64,000 nucleotides of DNA from Dickeya oryzae. GTDB lineage: Bacteria; Pseudomonadota; Gammaproteobacteria; Enterobacterales; Enterobacteriaceae. The notes beneath the pieces were generated by a model that was not told where the DNA came from, made no database searches, and was given only the letters and a program-made list of their open reading frames with translations. The translations under genes and the position numbers were made by a program. Shown one piece after another: positions 43,213-52,324 of this stretch. The stretch lies in assembly GCF_009372235.1 (NCBI RefSeq), contig NZ_ML762924.1:152186-216185 (forward strand), in the 5' to 3' direction. Within the stretch, counting starts at the first letter, position 1. Each line of letters begins with the position of its first letter.

Positions 43213-44425
43213 GATGGTGCCTGTGGCTTACGGGCCTTCACTGCGCCAGCGATTAATAGAACCGCTTGAGAGCCTGCGGATGCTGGGACGCCGTGCGGTG
43301 CTGGCGTTGTTAGGGATTGCTATGGGGTGTGGAGCCGTGGTGGCGTTGATCAATGTTGGCTATAACGCCGAGGCACAGGCAATGTCGGTATTCAGGAATA
43401 TGGGCAGCGATCTGCTAGTGGCGAATATTCAGCTACCGGCCGGTAATCCGACACGAGGCTACACACCGGAAATACTGGATATCGCCGCGCTGTATCAGGT
43501 GATACCCGATATCCTGGGGGCCTCTGCGCTGACGATGACAGCGGTTGAAGCCCGCGTACAGGGGCGATCGTTCAATACGGTGGTGGTTGGGGTAAATCCT
43601 GCCATATCACAGGTGCTGGGCTTACAAACGGCGCAAGGTCGTTTTCTGAGTCAGTATGATGCTCGCAGTACTTACGCTGTGTTTGGCGCTCATATCGCGG
43701 CTGAACTGCTCGCGAAAGGCATTTCCGTCACGCCCGGTGAGAGAGTGCAATTGGGCGATTATCTGTTTCAGGTGGTGGGGATCCTGCAACCCCGGGAGCA
43801 GAATCCGATGGTGGTGGTGTCGGTTGATGACAGCATTTTAGTGCCAGGAGAGAGTATGCGTCGTCTGGTTCCCTCGCCGCAAATCAATATGTTACTGGCC
43901 CGTAGCCATAGTAGCGATACGCTGGAACGCATCGCACCGCAACTACACGACTGGCTGCTGAGCGCACTGCCGGGTCGTCAGATAGAGGTACAAATACCCC
44001 AACAATTATTGTCGGGCATTGCGCAACAGTCGCGCATGTTTTCCTGGTTGCTGGCAGGTTTGGGGGGGATTTCTCTGCTGGCAGGCGGCGTTGGCGTGAT
44101 GAACGTGATGCTGATGAATGTCTCGGAACGGCGGCGTGAGATTGGTGTGCGTGTGGCGCTGGGGGCGCGTTCCCGTGATATTGCCAGCCTGTTTCTGCTG
44201 GAGGCCATCGCACTGGCGGTGGTGGGCGCGTTGGTGGGGGCTGTCGGCGGCATTGGTGCAGCCTGGTTATTTGTGATGGTTTCCGACTGGGCGAACTTTG
44301 CCCTTTCCCCCCTCTCGTTGCCATTGGGAATAGGCAGTTCGGTGCTCACCGGCCTGTTTTTTGGTCTGAATCCGGCGTTGTCCGCGGCGCGCCTTCAACC
44401 GGTACAGGCATTACGCGATGAATAA
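43205..44425 (+). CDS. MacB-type permease (FtsX fold)
   Basis: 406 residues from the ATG at 43205. One N-terminal helix (about 28-50), a periplasmic MacB core domain (about 50-280) and three C-terminal helices including the ERRREIGVRVALGARSRDI coupling region of FtsX/MacB proteins. Works as a dimer with the separate ATPase, driving periplasmic substrates into a TolC-like duct through an adaptor. Overlaps the outer-membrane gene by eight bases. Confidence 0.9.
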   Translation: MREMVPVAYGPSLRQRLIEPLESLRMLGRRAVLALLGIAMGCGAVVALINVGYNAEAQAMSVFRNMGSDLLVANIQLPAGNPTRGYTPEILDIAALYQVIPDILGASALTMTAVEARVQGRSFNTVVVGVNPAISQVLGLQTAQGRFLSQYDARSTYAVFGAHIAAELLAKGISVTPGERVQLGDYLFQVVGILQPREQNPMVVVSVDDSILVPGESMRRLVPSPQINMLLARSHSSDTLERIAPQLHDWLLSALPGRQIEVQIPQQLLSGIAQQSRMFSWLLAGLGGISLLAGGVGVMNVMLMNVSERRREIGVRVALGARSRDIASLFLLEAIALAVVGALVGAVGGIGAAWLFVMVSDWANFALSPLSLPLGIGSSVLTGLFFGLNPALSAARLQPVQALRDE

Positions 44426-45896
44426 GGTGCTGTTCTGCTTGTGGTTACTTGTGTTGTTCGGTGCGTGCGCCAGGGCGGATACGCGACTGACCCCCTCTCA
44501 GCCGACACGTTCCGGCGCGTCTTCACCGGCCACTGCCCGTGTGTCGCTCAATGAACAGACCATTGATCTGACACTCAGCGATGCCATCTATCTGGGATTA
44601 CGCGATAACCGGGCTATCCGTAGTGCTTATCTGTACCGGGTGGCTCAAAAGTTCGATCTGCGTGTGGCTGAAGATCGTTTTACACCCAAGCTGGTGCTCA
44701 GCAGCAGCTATTTGTCGACCAGAAACCAGTCGGATCGCTATCGCCAGGGTAACCTGACGCCGACGTCAACCTTGCTCACACCTTATGGTACGCGTGTGAG
44801 TCTGGGGTGGGCGTACCGGCGTACTGACGCGAATGTGGCAGGCGTGTCGCGTAATGACGGGGTAAATCTTTCCGTTATCCAGCCACTGCTGCGCGGTGCA
44901 GGAAAAGATGTCGCCACTGCACCGGTGCGGCAGGCCCGGTTGGCTGAACAGATGAACCGGCTCAGCCTGAAATCTACGGTTTCACAGACCATTACCCAGA
45001 TAATCACCGCCTATCGTGAGTTACTGCGCGCGCAGGAGCAGGTACAGATTGCGCGGGACGCGCTGGCGCGGGCCAGACAATTGGTTGAGGTTAACCGCGC
45101 CATGATAGCTGCCGGTCGTATGGCCGAGTTCGAGATAGTACAAACCGAGGCTGAAGTCGCCAATCAGGAACTGGGTTACGAAGATGCCCGTAATCAATTG
45201 GATACGACACGTCTGGCGTTGCTGCAATTGCTGGCTTTGAATCTGGATACGCCGATTGTAGCGACGGAGGCCATGCAGGCATCGCGCGTTGACGTGAATG
45301 CTGCGCAGGCGTTGAGTCAGGCCGAGTCATTGCAACCGGCTTATCTGAGCCATCTGATTGCCAGTGAGCAGGCGCAAATCAATCTGACGGTCGCACGTAA
45401 TGACCAGTTGTGGGACGTATCGCTGGTCGGTGGGACTAACCAGGTTAATGACCGCAATACACAGAGCGGTAATGCGCGGACATGGGAAAACTATGTTGGC
45501 GTTCAGGTGGATATTCCAATCGGCGATCTGAGCCGTCGGCAAGCCGAAGTGCAGGCGCAAGTCGGGGTGCGTGATCAGGCGCTGCAACTGGCTGAAGCCC
45601 GCCAGCAGCTTGAGCGTGATGTGACCAATGCGGTTCGGGATATTGGTGTGCGATGGCGGCAGTTTGAAATAGCGCAGCGTGCCCGTGACTTATCGCGCCG
45701 CAAGCTGGACATTGAGCGAGAAAAACTCGCGGTCGGCCGTTCCAGTAACTTTCAGGTGCTGAGTTTTGAAAACGATCTGCGCAATGCGGAAAATGCGCGG
45801 CTTAATGCCCTGATAGGTTATATGAATGCTCAGGCGGTACTGGATGAAGCACTGGGGACGACGCTGGAAAGTTGGGATATCGCGCTGAATGATTAA
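44418..45896 (+). CDS. TolC-like outer-membrane efflux protein
   Basis: 492 residues, OMF/TolC family. The N-terminus has a possible lipobox (LFGAC, Cys17) as in OprM-type members. Two tandem repeats of long coiled-coil helices are visible (for example RAQEQVQIARDALARARQLV and ALQLAEARQQLERDVTNAV), with the beta-strand loops between them. Provides the exit duct for the exporter; overlaps genes on both sides by eight bases. Confidence 0.88.
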   Translation: MNKVLFCLWLLVLFGACARADTRLTPSQPTRSGASSPATARVSLNEQTIDLTLSDAIYLGLRDNRAIRSAYLYRVAQKFDLRVAEDRFTPKLVLSSSYLSTRNQSDRYRQGNLTPTSTLLTPYGTRVSLGWAYRRTDANVAGVSRNDGVNLSVIQPLLRGAGKDVATAPVRQARLAEQMNRLSLKSTVSQTITQIITAYRELLRAQEQVQIARDALARARQLVEVNRAMIAAGRMAEFEIVQTEAEVANQELGYEDARNQLDTTRLALLQLLALNLDTPIVATEAMQASRVDVNAAQALSQAESLQPAYLSHLIASEQAQINLTVARNDQLWDVSLVGGTNQVNDRNTQSGNARTWENYVGVQVDIPIGDLSRRQAEVQAQVGVRDQALQLAEARQQLERDVTNAVRDIGVRWRQFEIAQRARDLSRRKLDIEREKLAVGRSSNFQVLSFENDLRNAENARLNALIGYMNAQAVLDEALGTTLESWDIALND

Positions 45897-47151
45897 TATC
45901 AAGACACGAAAACAACGTTTACTGGTGCTGGGCACGGTCGTATTGGTTCTGCTGGTCGCCGGGCTGTCTTTTCGCCATGCCGATACCGGGGCTGCCGATA
46001 GCGTACCGGCGCAATGGGTGCGTATTGAACCGCAGCGTCTGGAAAACCAACTGGGTCTGGTAGGGCAAATTCAGGCGGCGACCAGGGTAACGCTGGCGGC
46101 CCCCTTTGAAGGCGTTGTCCGTGATGTGCGGGTACGAGAAGGCCAGTCGGTTGTCAGGGATCAAATCCTGCTTTCCCTCGATCCTGCCTTGCTTGAAATC
46201 CAGATGCGTCAGGCTCAGGCCGATGTCCTCAAGGCTCAGCGTGAGGTACAGCAATACCGCCAATGGGAAAAAGGGGCTGAGGTTTCTCGTGCACGGCGTG
46301 CTGTAGCGAATGCCAGACAAGAATTGATCAATACCGAAGCCAGTTTACGCGATACGCAAACGCTGTTTGCGCGCGGTATTGTGGCGCGAATGGAAGTGGA
46401 TGCGCTCACGCAACAAGTACGCACGCAGCGTCAGGAACTGCTTGCGGCACAGGAAGAACTTGCCACGGTGTTAGCACGCGGGCAAGGTGAGGAACGTAAG
46501 ATTGCCGAGATGGAGCTGCTCAATGCACAGGCGCGTTATCAGGCGCTGGAAGTGATGTACGCGCACCGGGATATCACCGCACCGGTCGCGGGTTTTATTG
46601 TCCGTCCCACCACACCGGAAAACAGCCGACCGATAATGGTGCAGCCCGGTGTTCAGGTGGCGCAGGGAACGCCGCTACTGACGCTGATTGGACAGGATCG
46701 TTTCCAGGTACTCGCGCGCGTGGAGGAAACCGACTTGCACTTGTTGCAGGAAGGCATGCCGGTACAAATCACCGGGGACGGTTTTGCCGGTCAGGAACTG
46801 GTCGGGCACATTGCGTCTATCGCCGTTCAGGGTAGCGAAACGGATGTGCAGAGCGCCGGGGCGCGCTACGACATCGTGGTTTCGGTCGATAGCGCGTTGT
46901 CGGACTTTACTCCCCCCATTCGCCTCGGGATGAGTGCGCGGCTGGCGGTTATCTTGTATCGCACTGAGCAGGGCATGGCCGTTGCGCCAGAGGCGATACA
47001 GACTGATGAACACGGCCAGCCCTACGTGTTTTACCGCCCGGCACCGGATGCACCGGTTTCCAGAGTGCCTGTCACGCCCGGTCGGTCTGTGGTGCAGGGG
47101 GTGGAGGTGCAAGGTCTGCAAGCCGGTTACGTTCAGGTGTTTTCCCGATAA
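45889..47151 (+). CDS. HlyD/MacA-type periplasmic adaptor
   Basis: 420 residues. N-terminal membrane anchor (about 9-28), a lipoyl-like half (VTLAAPFEGVVRDVRVREGQ), a long coiled-coil hairpin (about 100-215), the second lipoyl half (DITAPVAGFIV) and a beta-barrel domain. Bridges the MacB-type permease and the TolC-like protein. Its 3' end overlaps the convergent isoaspartyl-peptidase gene by 19 bases, so no terminator separates the two operons. Confidence 0.88.
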   Translation: MINIKTRKQRLLVLGTVVLVLLVAGLSFRHADTGAADSVPAQWVRIEPQRLENQLGLVGQIQAATRVTLAAPFEGVVRDVRVREGQSVVRDQILLSLDPALLEIQMRQAQADVLKAQREVQQYRQWEKGAEVSRARRAVANARQELINTEASLRDTQTLFARGIVARMEVDALTQQVRTQRQELLAAQEELATVLARGQGEERKIAEMELLNAQARYQALEVMYAHRDITAPVAGFIVRPTTPENSRPIMVQPGVQVAQGTPLLTLIGQDRFQVLARVEETDLHLLQEGMPVQITGDGFAGQELVGHIASIAVQGSETDVQSAGARYDIVVSVDSALSDFTPPIRLGMSARLAVILYRTEQGMAVAPEAIQTDEHGQPYVFYRPAPDAPVSRVPVTPGRSVVQGVEVQGLQAGYVQVFSR

Positions 47152-48101
47152 ATCCCCACCACGGCGTCCTCGCCGACATACCCGTAGCCGCGGTACATGC
47201 CTTCGCTGTTGAACGGCAGTGCGATATTGCCCTGATAGTCAACGGCGATAAGCCCGCCGCTACCGCCCAGCGCCAGCACTTTTTCCATCACGACTTTATC
47301 GGCGGCTTGCGACAGCGGCAGGTTGGCGTATTCCATCAGCGCGGAGACATCATAGGCGGCGACGGTACGCATGAATACCTCGCCGGTGCCAGTGCAGGAG
47401 ACCGCGACGGTGCGGTTGTTGGCGTAGCAGCCAGCGCCAATGATGGGTGAGTCGCCGACACGTCCGGCACGCTTGTTGGTCATGCCGCCGGTGGACGTGG
47501 CGGCCGCCAGATTTCCGGCTGCGTCCAGCGCAACGGCACCCACTGTGCCGAATTTGCGATCCGGATCGAGCGGATCAGTGCCCTGCGTTTGGCGTTCGCC
47601 GTCGTGATCCAGCAGGATCTTGTCATTACCTGCCTGCGCTTTTAGCAACTGCTGATAGCGTTCGTCGGTGGAGAAAAAATCTGGTTCGACCATCTCCAGC
47701 CCTTGCTCACGGGCGAAGGTTTCTGCGCCTTCTGCCGTGAACATCACGTGCGGGCTGCGTTCCAGCACGGTGCGAGCAGCCAGAATCGGGTTGCGGATAT
47801 GGTTTACCCCGGCAATGGCGCCAGCATCCAGCGAGCGGCCATCCATAATACTGGCGTCCAGTTCGTGGGTGCCACGGTGGGTAAACACGGCACCTTTGCC
47901 AGCATTGAACAACGGGCACTCTTCCAGCAGACGTACGGCTTCGGTGACCGCATCCAGCGCGCTGCCGTTGGTAGCCAGAATCTCCTGCCCTCGGGTGACA
48001 ATCGCCTGCAACGCGGCGCGATAGCGCTGTTCTTTTTCACTGTCCATCGCCGTGCGGCTCAGCGCGCCTGCGCCGCCATGAATCACAATGACCGGTTTCA
48101 T
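47133..48101 (-). CDS. iaaA: Isoaspartyl peptidase / L-asparaginase (Ntn hydrolase)
   Basis: 322 residues from the ATG at 48101 (GGAG six bases upstream). Plant-type asparaginase: self-cleavage before Thr186 in KFGTVGAVALD frees the catalytic Thr; HGGAGA at the N-terminus and GGMTNKRAGRVGDSP, with the substrate-binding Arg/Asp, are conserved. It hydrolyses beta-aspartyl dipeptides. In E. coli iaaA lies in front of gsiABCD; here it lies at the far end of a gsi-like operon, separated from it by a repeat-rich gap. Confidence 0.9.
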   Translation of the reverse strand: MKPVIVIHGGAGALSRTAMDSEKEQRYRAALQAIVTRGQEILATNGSALDAVTEAVRLLEECPLFNAGKGAVFTHRGTHELDASIMDGRSLDAGAIAGVNHIRNPILAARTVLERSPHVMFTAEGAETFAREQGLEMVEPDFFSTDERYQQLLKAQAGNDKILLDHDGERQTQGTDPLDPDRKFGTVGAVALDAAGNLAAATSTGGMTNKRAGRVGDSPIIGAGCYANNRTVAVSCTGTGEVFMRTVAAYDVSALMEYANLPLSQAADKVVMEKVLALGGSGGLIAVDYQGNIALPFNSEGMYRGYGYVGEDAVVGIYRENT

Positions 48102-48555
48102 CGTATCTCCGTTATTCACAAGACTGGGGCGGTTAACAAACCGCCATGTTGTTTTATTACAGGCGAAGCCATGTCAGAACTGTGGCGCGTTTCGTGCGTA
48201 ATGACCTCGGGTTCCTTTGCGGAATCATCGCACGCCCGACAAGGAGAGGCTCAAGTGCCGCCTCTCCTTGACCACTGGCTGGTGGCTAAACTGTGCCGCT
48301 GGCGCGGTACCTTCGGCGTTTGCCTTCGCTATTCGGGCCGCCCGTGACGCGGTTACTCGCCCCATCCCTGGGGCTCGCCCTGCGGGCCAGCGTAAACGCT
48401 GTTCAAAAACGCTCCTGGCGTTTTTGTCAGACGCGGCACGGGCTTTCGCCGCGTCCTGCGGCTCACCCGGCGAAGTCACCCACCTCAGCACAGTTTTGAC
48501 GCCGGAAAAACCCACGTTCCTATACTTAGAGGTTTGTCAGCAGTCTGAATATTGC
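48102..48555. repeat. Repeat-like intergenic segment with strong hairpins
   Basis: No gene supported. It has AAGGAGAGGC-9-GCCTCTCCTT (48241-48250 / 48260-48269) and a terminator-like AAAAACGC-5-GCGTTTTT (48405-48425), plus GC-rich short palindromes. Several frames are open on both strands but have no start sites or protein character. It looks like an intergenic repeat unit inserted between the M55 peptidase gene and iaaA. Confidence 0.5.
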
Positions 48556-49377
48556 TCAGTTCTGCGTGGTTGCCAGATAGGAAAAGGCACCCAGCAAGCT
48601 GACGATCGGCGCGATGGTGGGTGACTGGTAACCCACGGTGATGGCATCTTTGCGAACAACGCCTGGGATCAGGCAGAACAGGTCTGCCAGTACCGGTTTG
48701 GCGACCATCAGTTCCAGCTCATACGGTGGCTGCAAACGGGTGGTGGTTTCTTTATGCGCTTTTTGCACCGCCTGGGTTGCTGCCAGCCGGATAGCGTTGC
48801 GGGCGGCCTCCGGGCTGAGCGATTCTGCCGCGGTCTGGGAAATGGCGCGTTTCACGCAGGCATAATCGGCTGCCGGGTAGTAACGCGTGATCCAGCTTTG
48901 CAGTGTGTCGTCGCCGCTGACCAGCCACAACGGGGTGTTCAGTTCCGCACCTGCCGCCGCGTAGATATCGCTTTCGCCCATCACTTCGCCGTTGATTCGC
49001 ACCCGATAAAACGCCCGGCCGTTAATGGTGTGCGCCAGTACGCCGTGCTCACCGGCAGCGCTGTGGTAACCGATGAACATCAAACCATCGAATTGCTGCT
49101 GTTGCAGCCCTTCCACCATCGACAAACCGCGTGGTTTGCCCTGCACCAGACGGGCGCGCGGGTCGATGTTTTCAGCGCGCAGGTTGGTCATGGCGGCATG
49201 ACTGTCGGCCACCACCACCTCGCTGGCACCACCGGCGAACGCGCCTTCGATGGCAGCGTTCACTTCCTGTTCCATCAACCCGCGTGCTATCTGGTGTTCC
49301 GGTGTGCCGGGGCTGCACTGTTCCGGTCGCATCACGCCCGCGATGCCTTCGATATCCGCAGAAATAAATACTTTCAT
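48556..49377 (-). CDS. D-aminopeptidase DppA (peptidase family M55)
   Basis: 273 residues. Zinc ligands match B. subtilis DppA: Asp8 and Glu10 (ADIEG), His60 (DSHA), His105 (GYHS) and Glu135 (GESD). Enzymes of this family form decamers in the cytoplasm and release D-alanine from D-Ala-D-Ala and related peptides. It follows the DmpA-like peptidase gene, 31 bases apart, in the peptide-import operon. Note that the name DppA here refers to the peptidase, not the dipeptide-binding protein. Confidence 0.9.
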   Translation of the reverse strand: MKVFISADIEGIAGVMRPEQCSPGTPEHQIARGLMEQEVNAAIEGAFAGGASEVVVADSHAAMTNLRAENIDPRARLVQGKPRGLSMVEGLQQQQFDGLMFIGYHSAAGEHGVLAHTINGRAFYRVRINGEVMGESDIYAAAGAELNTPLWLVSGDDTLQSWITRYYPAADYACVKRAISQTAAESLSPEAARNAIRLAATQAVQKAHKETTTRLQPPYELELMVAKPVLADLFCLIPGVVRKDAITVGYQSPTIAPIVSLLGAFSYLATTQN

Positions 49378-49408
49378 GTCAGCGTCCTTATCGCCTGTTC
49401 TCAGGCGG

Positions 49409-50464
49409 TTATGCGAAATCTTGTGCCAGACGGTCCAGTACCTGAGTCAGGGCCGGGCGATGGTGGCCGCGAAAACCGGTGACGGCCTCGGCCTGTAACA
49501 ACGCATCCAGCACCGCGTGTTCGGTGGCGTCGGCCGCGGCATTCAGTAGCGGCTCCAGTTGCGCGTCTTCCGGTGGCTGCGGTGTGGGTTGGGTGGAAAA
49601 GGCTACCGCGATATCGCCGGAGCCGTGACCCCAATAGCTGCCGAGCCGACCGAGCCCGGCACCCGCACGGCGGGCGATGCGGGTCAACTGACGGGCATCA
49701 AGCGCGGCGTCAGTCGCCATAATAATGATGATGGAACCGGCATCCTGCTGCGGTGTCAGTTCCGGCAGCAGAGGCGCAATGGCGTCGCCAACCTGCACGC
49801 CGTCGAGCGTCAAGGCGGGCAGGGTACCGAAATTGGCCAGCACCAGTACCCCGAGGGTGGCGTCCAGTTCCGCAATCTGCCGCGAGGCGGTGCCGATGCC
49901 GCCTTTGAGCGCGAAGCAGCTCATACCGCGCCCGGCACCCACGCTGCCACGAGCGAAATCTGCCGTGGCGCTATCCAACGCGGTGCGCGCCATCGTTTCG
50001 GTGACGGCCAGCGCCTGAATATCATTGAGCCAGCCGTCGTTGCACTCCAGCGCCAGCGGATTGACGGTCGGCAGACTGCGGCCCAGTTCGGGATTGCGGC
50101 CAATCGCGTCGCGCACCAGCGTGGTGAAGAGTGTGCCGACTGACAGGGTGTTACTGAGCAGGATGGGGGTTTGTAATTGTCCCAGTTCTTCAATCTGCAC
50201 CAGCCCTACCGGTTTAGCGAAACCGTTGAGCACCGCCGCACCGCAGGGCAGCGGTTGTATAAACAGGTTATCGCTGTTTGGCACAATGGCGGTCACGCCA
50301 GTCTGAACCTCGCCTTCGGCCAGCGTAGCATGGCCGACCCGCACGCCGGGTACGTCGCTCAGGCGGTTATGCGGGCCGCAGGGCAGGCGCGGTGTGCCGA
50401 GTTGTCGTTCTGTCCGCCAGCGTTGCAGCAGCGGTAGCAGTTGCGCCTGTTGATAAGGTGTCAT
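49409..50464 (-). CDS. DmpA-type aminopeptidase (family P1, Ntn-like)
   Basis: 351 residues. Self-cleavage site at Gly173-Ser174 within FARGSVGAGRGM, where Ser becomes the nucleophile, and the conserved PGVRVGHATL near the N-terminus identify the DmpA/BapA (L-aminopeptidase/D-esterase, beta-peptidyl aminopeptidase) family. Such enzymes cleave N-terminal residues from peptides including beta-amino acid and D-substrates. No signal peptide, so it probably acts on imported peptides. 11 bases separate it from the permease gene upstream. Confidence 0.9.
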   Translation of the reverse strand: MTPYQQAQLLPLLQRWRTERQLGTPRLPCGPHNRLSDVPGVRVGHATLAEGEVQTGVTAIVPNSDNLFIQPLPCGAAVLNGFAKPVGLVQIEELGQLQTPILLSNTLSVGTLFTTLVRDAIGRNPELGRSLPTVNPLALECNDGWLNDIQALAVTETMARTALDSATADFARGSVGAGRGMSCFALKGGIGTASRQIAELDATLGVLVLANFGTLPALTLDGVQVGDAIAPLLPELTPQQDAGSIIIIMATDAALDARQLTRIARRAGAGLGRLGSYWGHGSGDIAVAFSTQPTPQPPEDAQLEPLLNAAADATEHAVLDALLQAEAVTGFRGHHRPALTQVLDRLAQDFA

Positions 50465-50475
50465 GATCGGTTCGC

Positions 50476-51378
50476 TCAGCTTTTCAGTTTCGGGTCCAGC
50501 GTATCGCGCAGCGCATCGCCCAGCAGGTTAAAGGCCAGCACGGTGCAGAAAATCGCTAAACCGGGGAAGACGCTGACGTGCCACTGGCCTGCCATCATCA
50601 TGCTACGGCTCATCGCCAGAATGTTACCCCATTCAGGCACATCCGGTTCCGGCCCCAGGCCGATGAAACTCAGCCCGGCAGCGGTCAGAATACTGGTACC
50701 GATACGCATGGTGAAATACACAATCACGTTCGGCAAGGTACCCGGCAGGATATGGCGCAACAGAATGACCCGGTCCGGCGCACCAGCGCAGCGAACGGCT
50801 TCAACGTAGGCTGCTTGTTTGAGTGAGAGCGTGGAGGCGCGCACAATGCGGGCGAACACCGGCACGCTGAACACCGCTACCGCGATAATCACGTTATTCA
50901 GGCCGGGGCCGAGGATAGCCACCACGGCAATCGCCAGCAACATGCCAGGGAACGCGAACAGCACGTCGCAGCCGCGCATGATCAGCATGTCGATAGTGCG
51001 GCCATAGTAGCCCGCCAGCAAGCCAAGGGCGATGCCTACCACCATACCCAGCGTGACGGAGACAATCCCGATGTACAGCGAAATGCGTGCGCCGTAAATG
51101 ATGCGGCTCATCACATCGCGGCCCAGATCGTCGGTGCCCATCCAATGGCTGGCGGAAGGCGACGCGCCAAGTGCCATCCAGTCTGGCTCCATCGGGTTCC
51201 AGGGAGCCAGCCAGGGGGCGAACACCGCCACCAGCACCAGCAGTAACACAAAACCGCCGGAGGCCAGCGCCATCGGGTTGCGGATGAACGCATGCAGAAA
51301 ATCGCGCCACGGTGAACGAATCGTACTGTCGTTCAGGGCGGAGGAGGGTGCCACGATCGGCTCTTGAGAGGTGTTCAT
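50476..51378 (-). CDS. gsiD: Peptide/glutathione ABC permease, GsiD-like
   Basis: 300 residues, DppC-type permease: TM1 at about 38-58, HWMGTDDLGRDVMSRIIYG signature, EAA loop around YVEAVRCAGAPDRVILLRH. Length and order next to a GsiC-like permease and a fused ATPase fit GsiD of E. coli. In this context the substrate may be peptides with unusual linkages rather than glutathione itself. Confidence 0.8.
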   Translation of the reverse strand: MNTSQEPIVAPSSALNDSTIRSPWRDFLHAFIRNPMALASGGFVLLLVLVAVFAPWLAPWNPMEPDWMALGASPSASHWMGTDDLGRDVMSRIIYGARISLYIGIVSVTLGMVVGIALGLLAGYYGRTIDMLIMRGCDVLFAFPGMLLAIAVVAILGPGLNNVIIAVAVFSVPVFARIVRASTLSLKQAAYVEAVRCAGAPDRVILLRHILPGTLPNVIVYFTMRIGTSILTAAGLSFIGLGPEPDVPEWGNILAMSRSMMMAGQWHVSVFPGLAIFCTVLAFNLLGDALRDTLDPKLKS

Positions 51379-51386
51379 CGCAGCTC

Positions 51387-52307
51387 CTAACGCAGACGAA
51401 TGGCCGGGTTCACCACTGCGTACAGCAGGTCGACCAGCAGGTTGATCAGGATAAATTCAAATACGAACAGCATCACCAGTGCCTGAATCACCGGCTGATC
51501 CTGGCTCTTGATGGATTCAATCAACAGCCAGCCGAGCCCCGGCCAGTTGAACACGCTTTCCACCACAATCGAACCACCCAGCAGAAAGCCGAACTGCAAC
51601 CCGAGCATGGTGATAACCGGGATCAGCGCGTTACGCATCACGTGTTTCCAGACAATCAGCCGCTGGCGCAGCCCTTTGGCACGGGCGGTACGTACGTAGT
51701 CTTCCTGCATCACTTCCAGAAACGCCGAGCGGGTGAAGCGCGCCATCACCGCCGCGACCGACGCGCCCAACGTTAGCGCGGGCAGAATAATGTCGGCCGG
51801 TTTGTTGAAGCCGCTGACCGAGAAAAGGCCGAACGGCATGGCGACAAACTGAATTAGCAACAGGCCGAGCCAGAACGGCGGCATCGAAATGCCGCCTACC
51901 GCCAGACTCATCAAAGACCAGTCCTGCCATTTGCCCCGTTTAAGCGCGGCAAACACGCCGATCAGCAGGCCGAGGATTACCGACCAGACGAAACCGGCCA
52001 GCGCCAGCCACAGCGTTGGCAGGAAACTTTTTTTGATGACACTCAGCACCGGCTGTTGGGTACGGTAGGTGACGCCAAGGTCACCGTGAACCAACCCGGT
52101 CAGCCAGTGGAGGTACTGCTGCGGCAGTGGATCGTTCAACCCTAAATGCTCACGGGCGGCTTCCACCGCCTCAATGGGAGCGTCAGGGCCGGCATAGATC
52201 CGTGCCGGGTCGCCCGGTAACAGTTTGATAAAACCGAACACCAACAGGGAGATCACCAGCAAGACCGGGATCATTTCCAGCAAACGTCGGACGATATAAG
52301 CAAACAT
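51387..52307 (-). CDS. gsiC: Peptide/glutathione ABC permease, GsiC-like
   Basis: 306 residues, the same length as E. coli GsiC and very similar along its length (for example LPGDPARIYAGPDAP near the start, VMARFTRSAFLEVM, and GLQFGFLLGGSIVVESVFNW). Six helices with the EAA loop DYVRTARAKGLRQRLIVWKH. Forms the channel with the GsiD-like permease. Confidence 0.85.
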   Translation of the reverse strand: MFAYIVRRLLEMIPVLLVISLLVFGFIKLLPGDPARIYAGPDAPIEAVEAAREHLGLNDPLPQQYLHWLTGLVHGDLGVTYRTQQPVLSVIKKSFLPTLWLALAGFVWSVILGLLIGVFAALKRGKWQDWSLMSLAVGGISMPPFWLGLLLIQFVAMPFGLFSVSGFNKPADIILPALTLGASVAAVMARFTRSAFLEVMQEDYVRTARAKGLRQRLIVWKHVMRNALIPVITMLGLQFGFLLGGSIVVESVFNWPGLGWLLIESIKSQDQPVIQALVMLFVFEFILINLLVDLLYAVVNPAIRLR

Positions 52308-52324
52308 GGTGATCCCCTGTGCGA

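Noticed and set aside
48217-48624. Plus-strand frame across the repeat segment before iaaA
   Set aside because: No ribosome site, runs into the M55 gene antisense, and is made of hairpin sequence.
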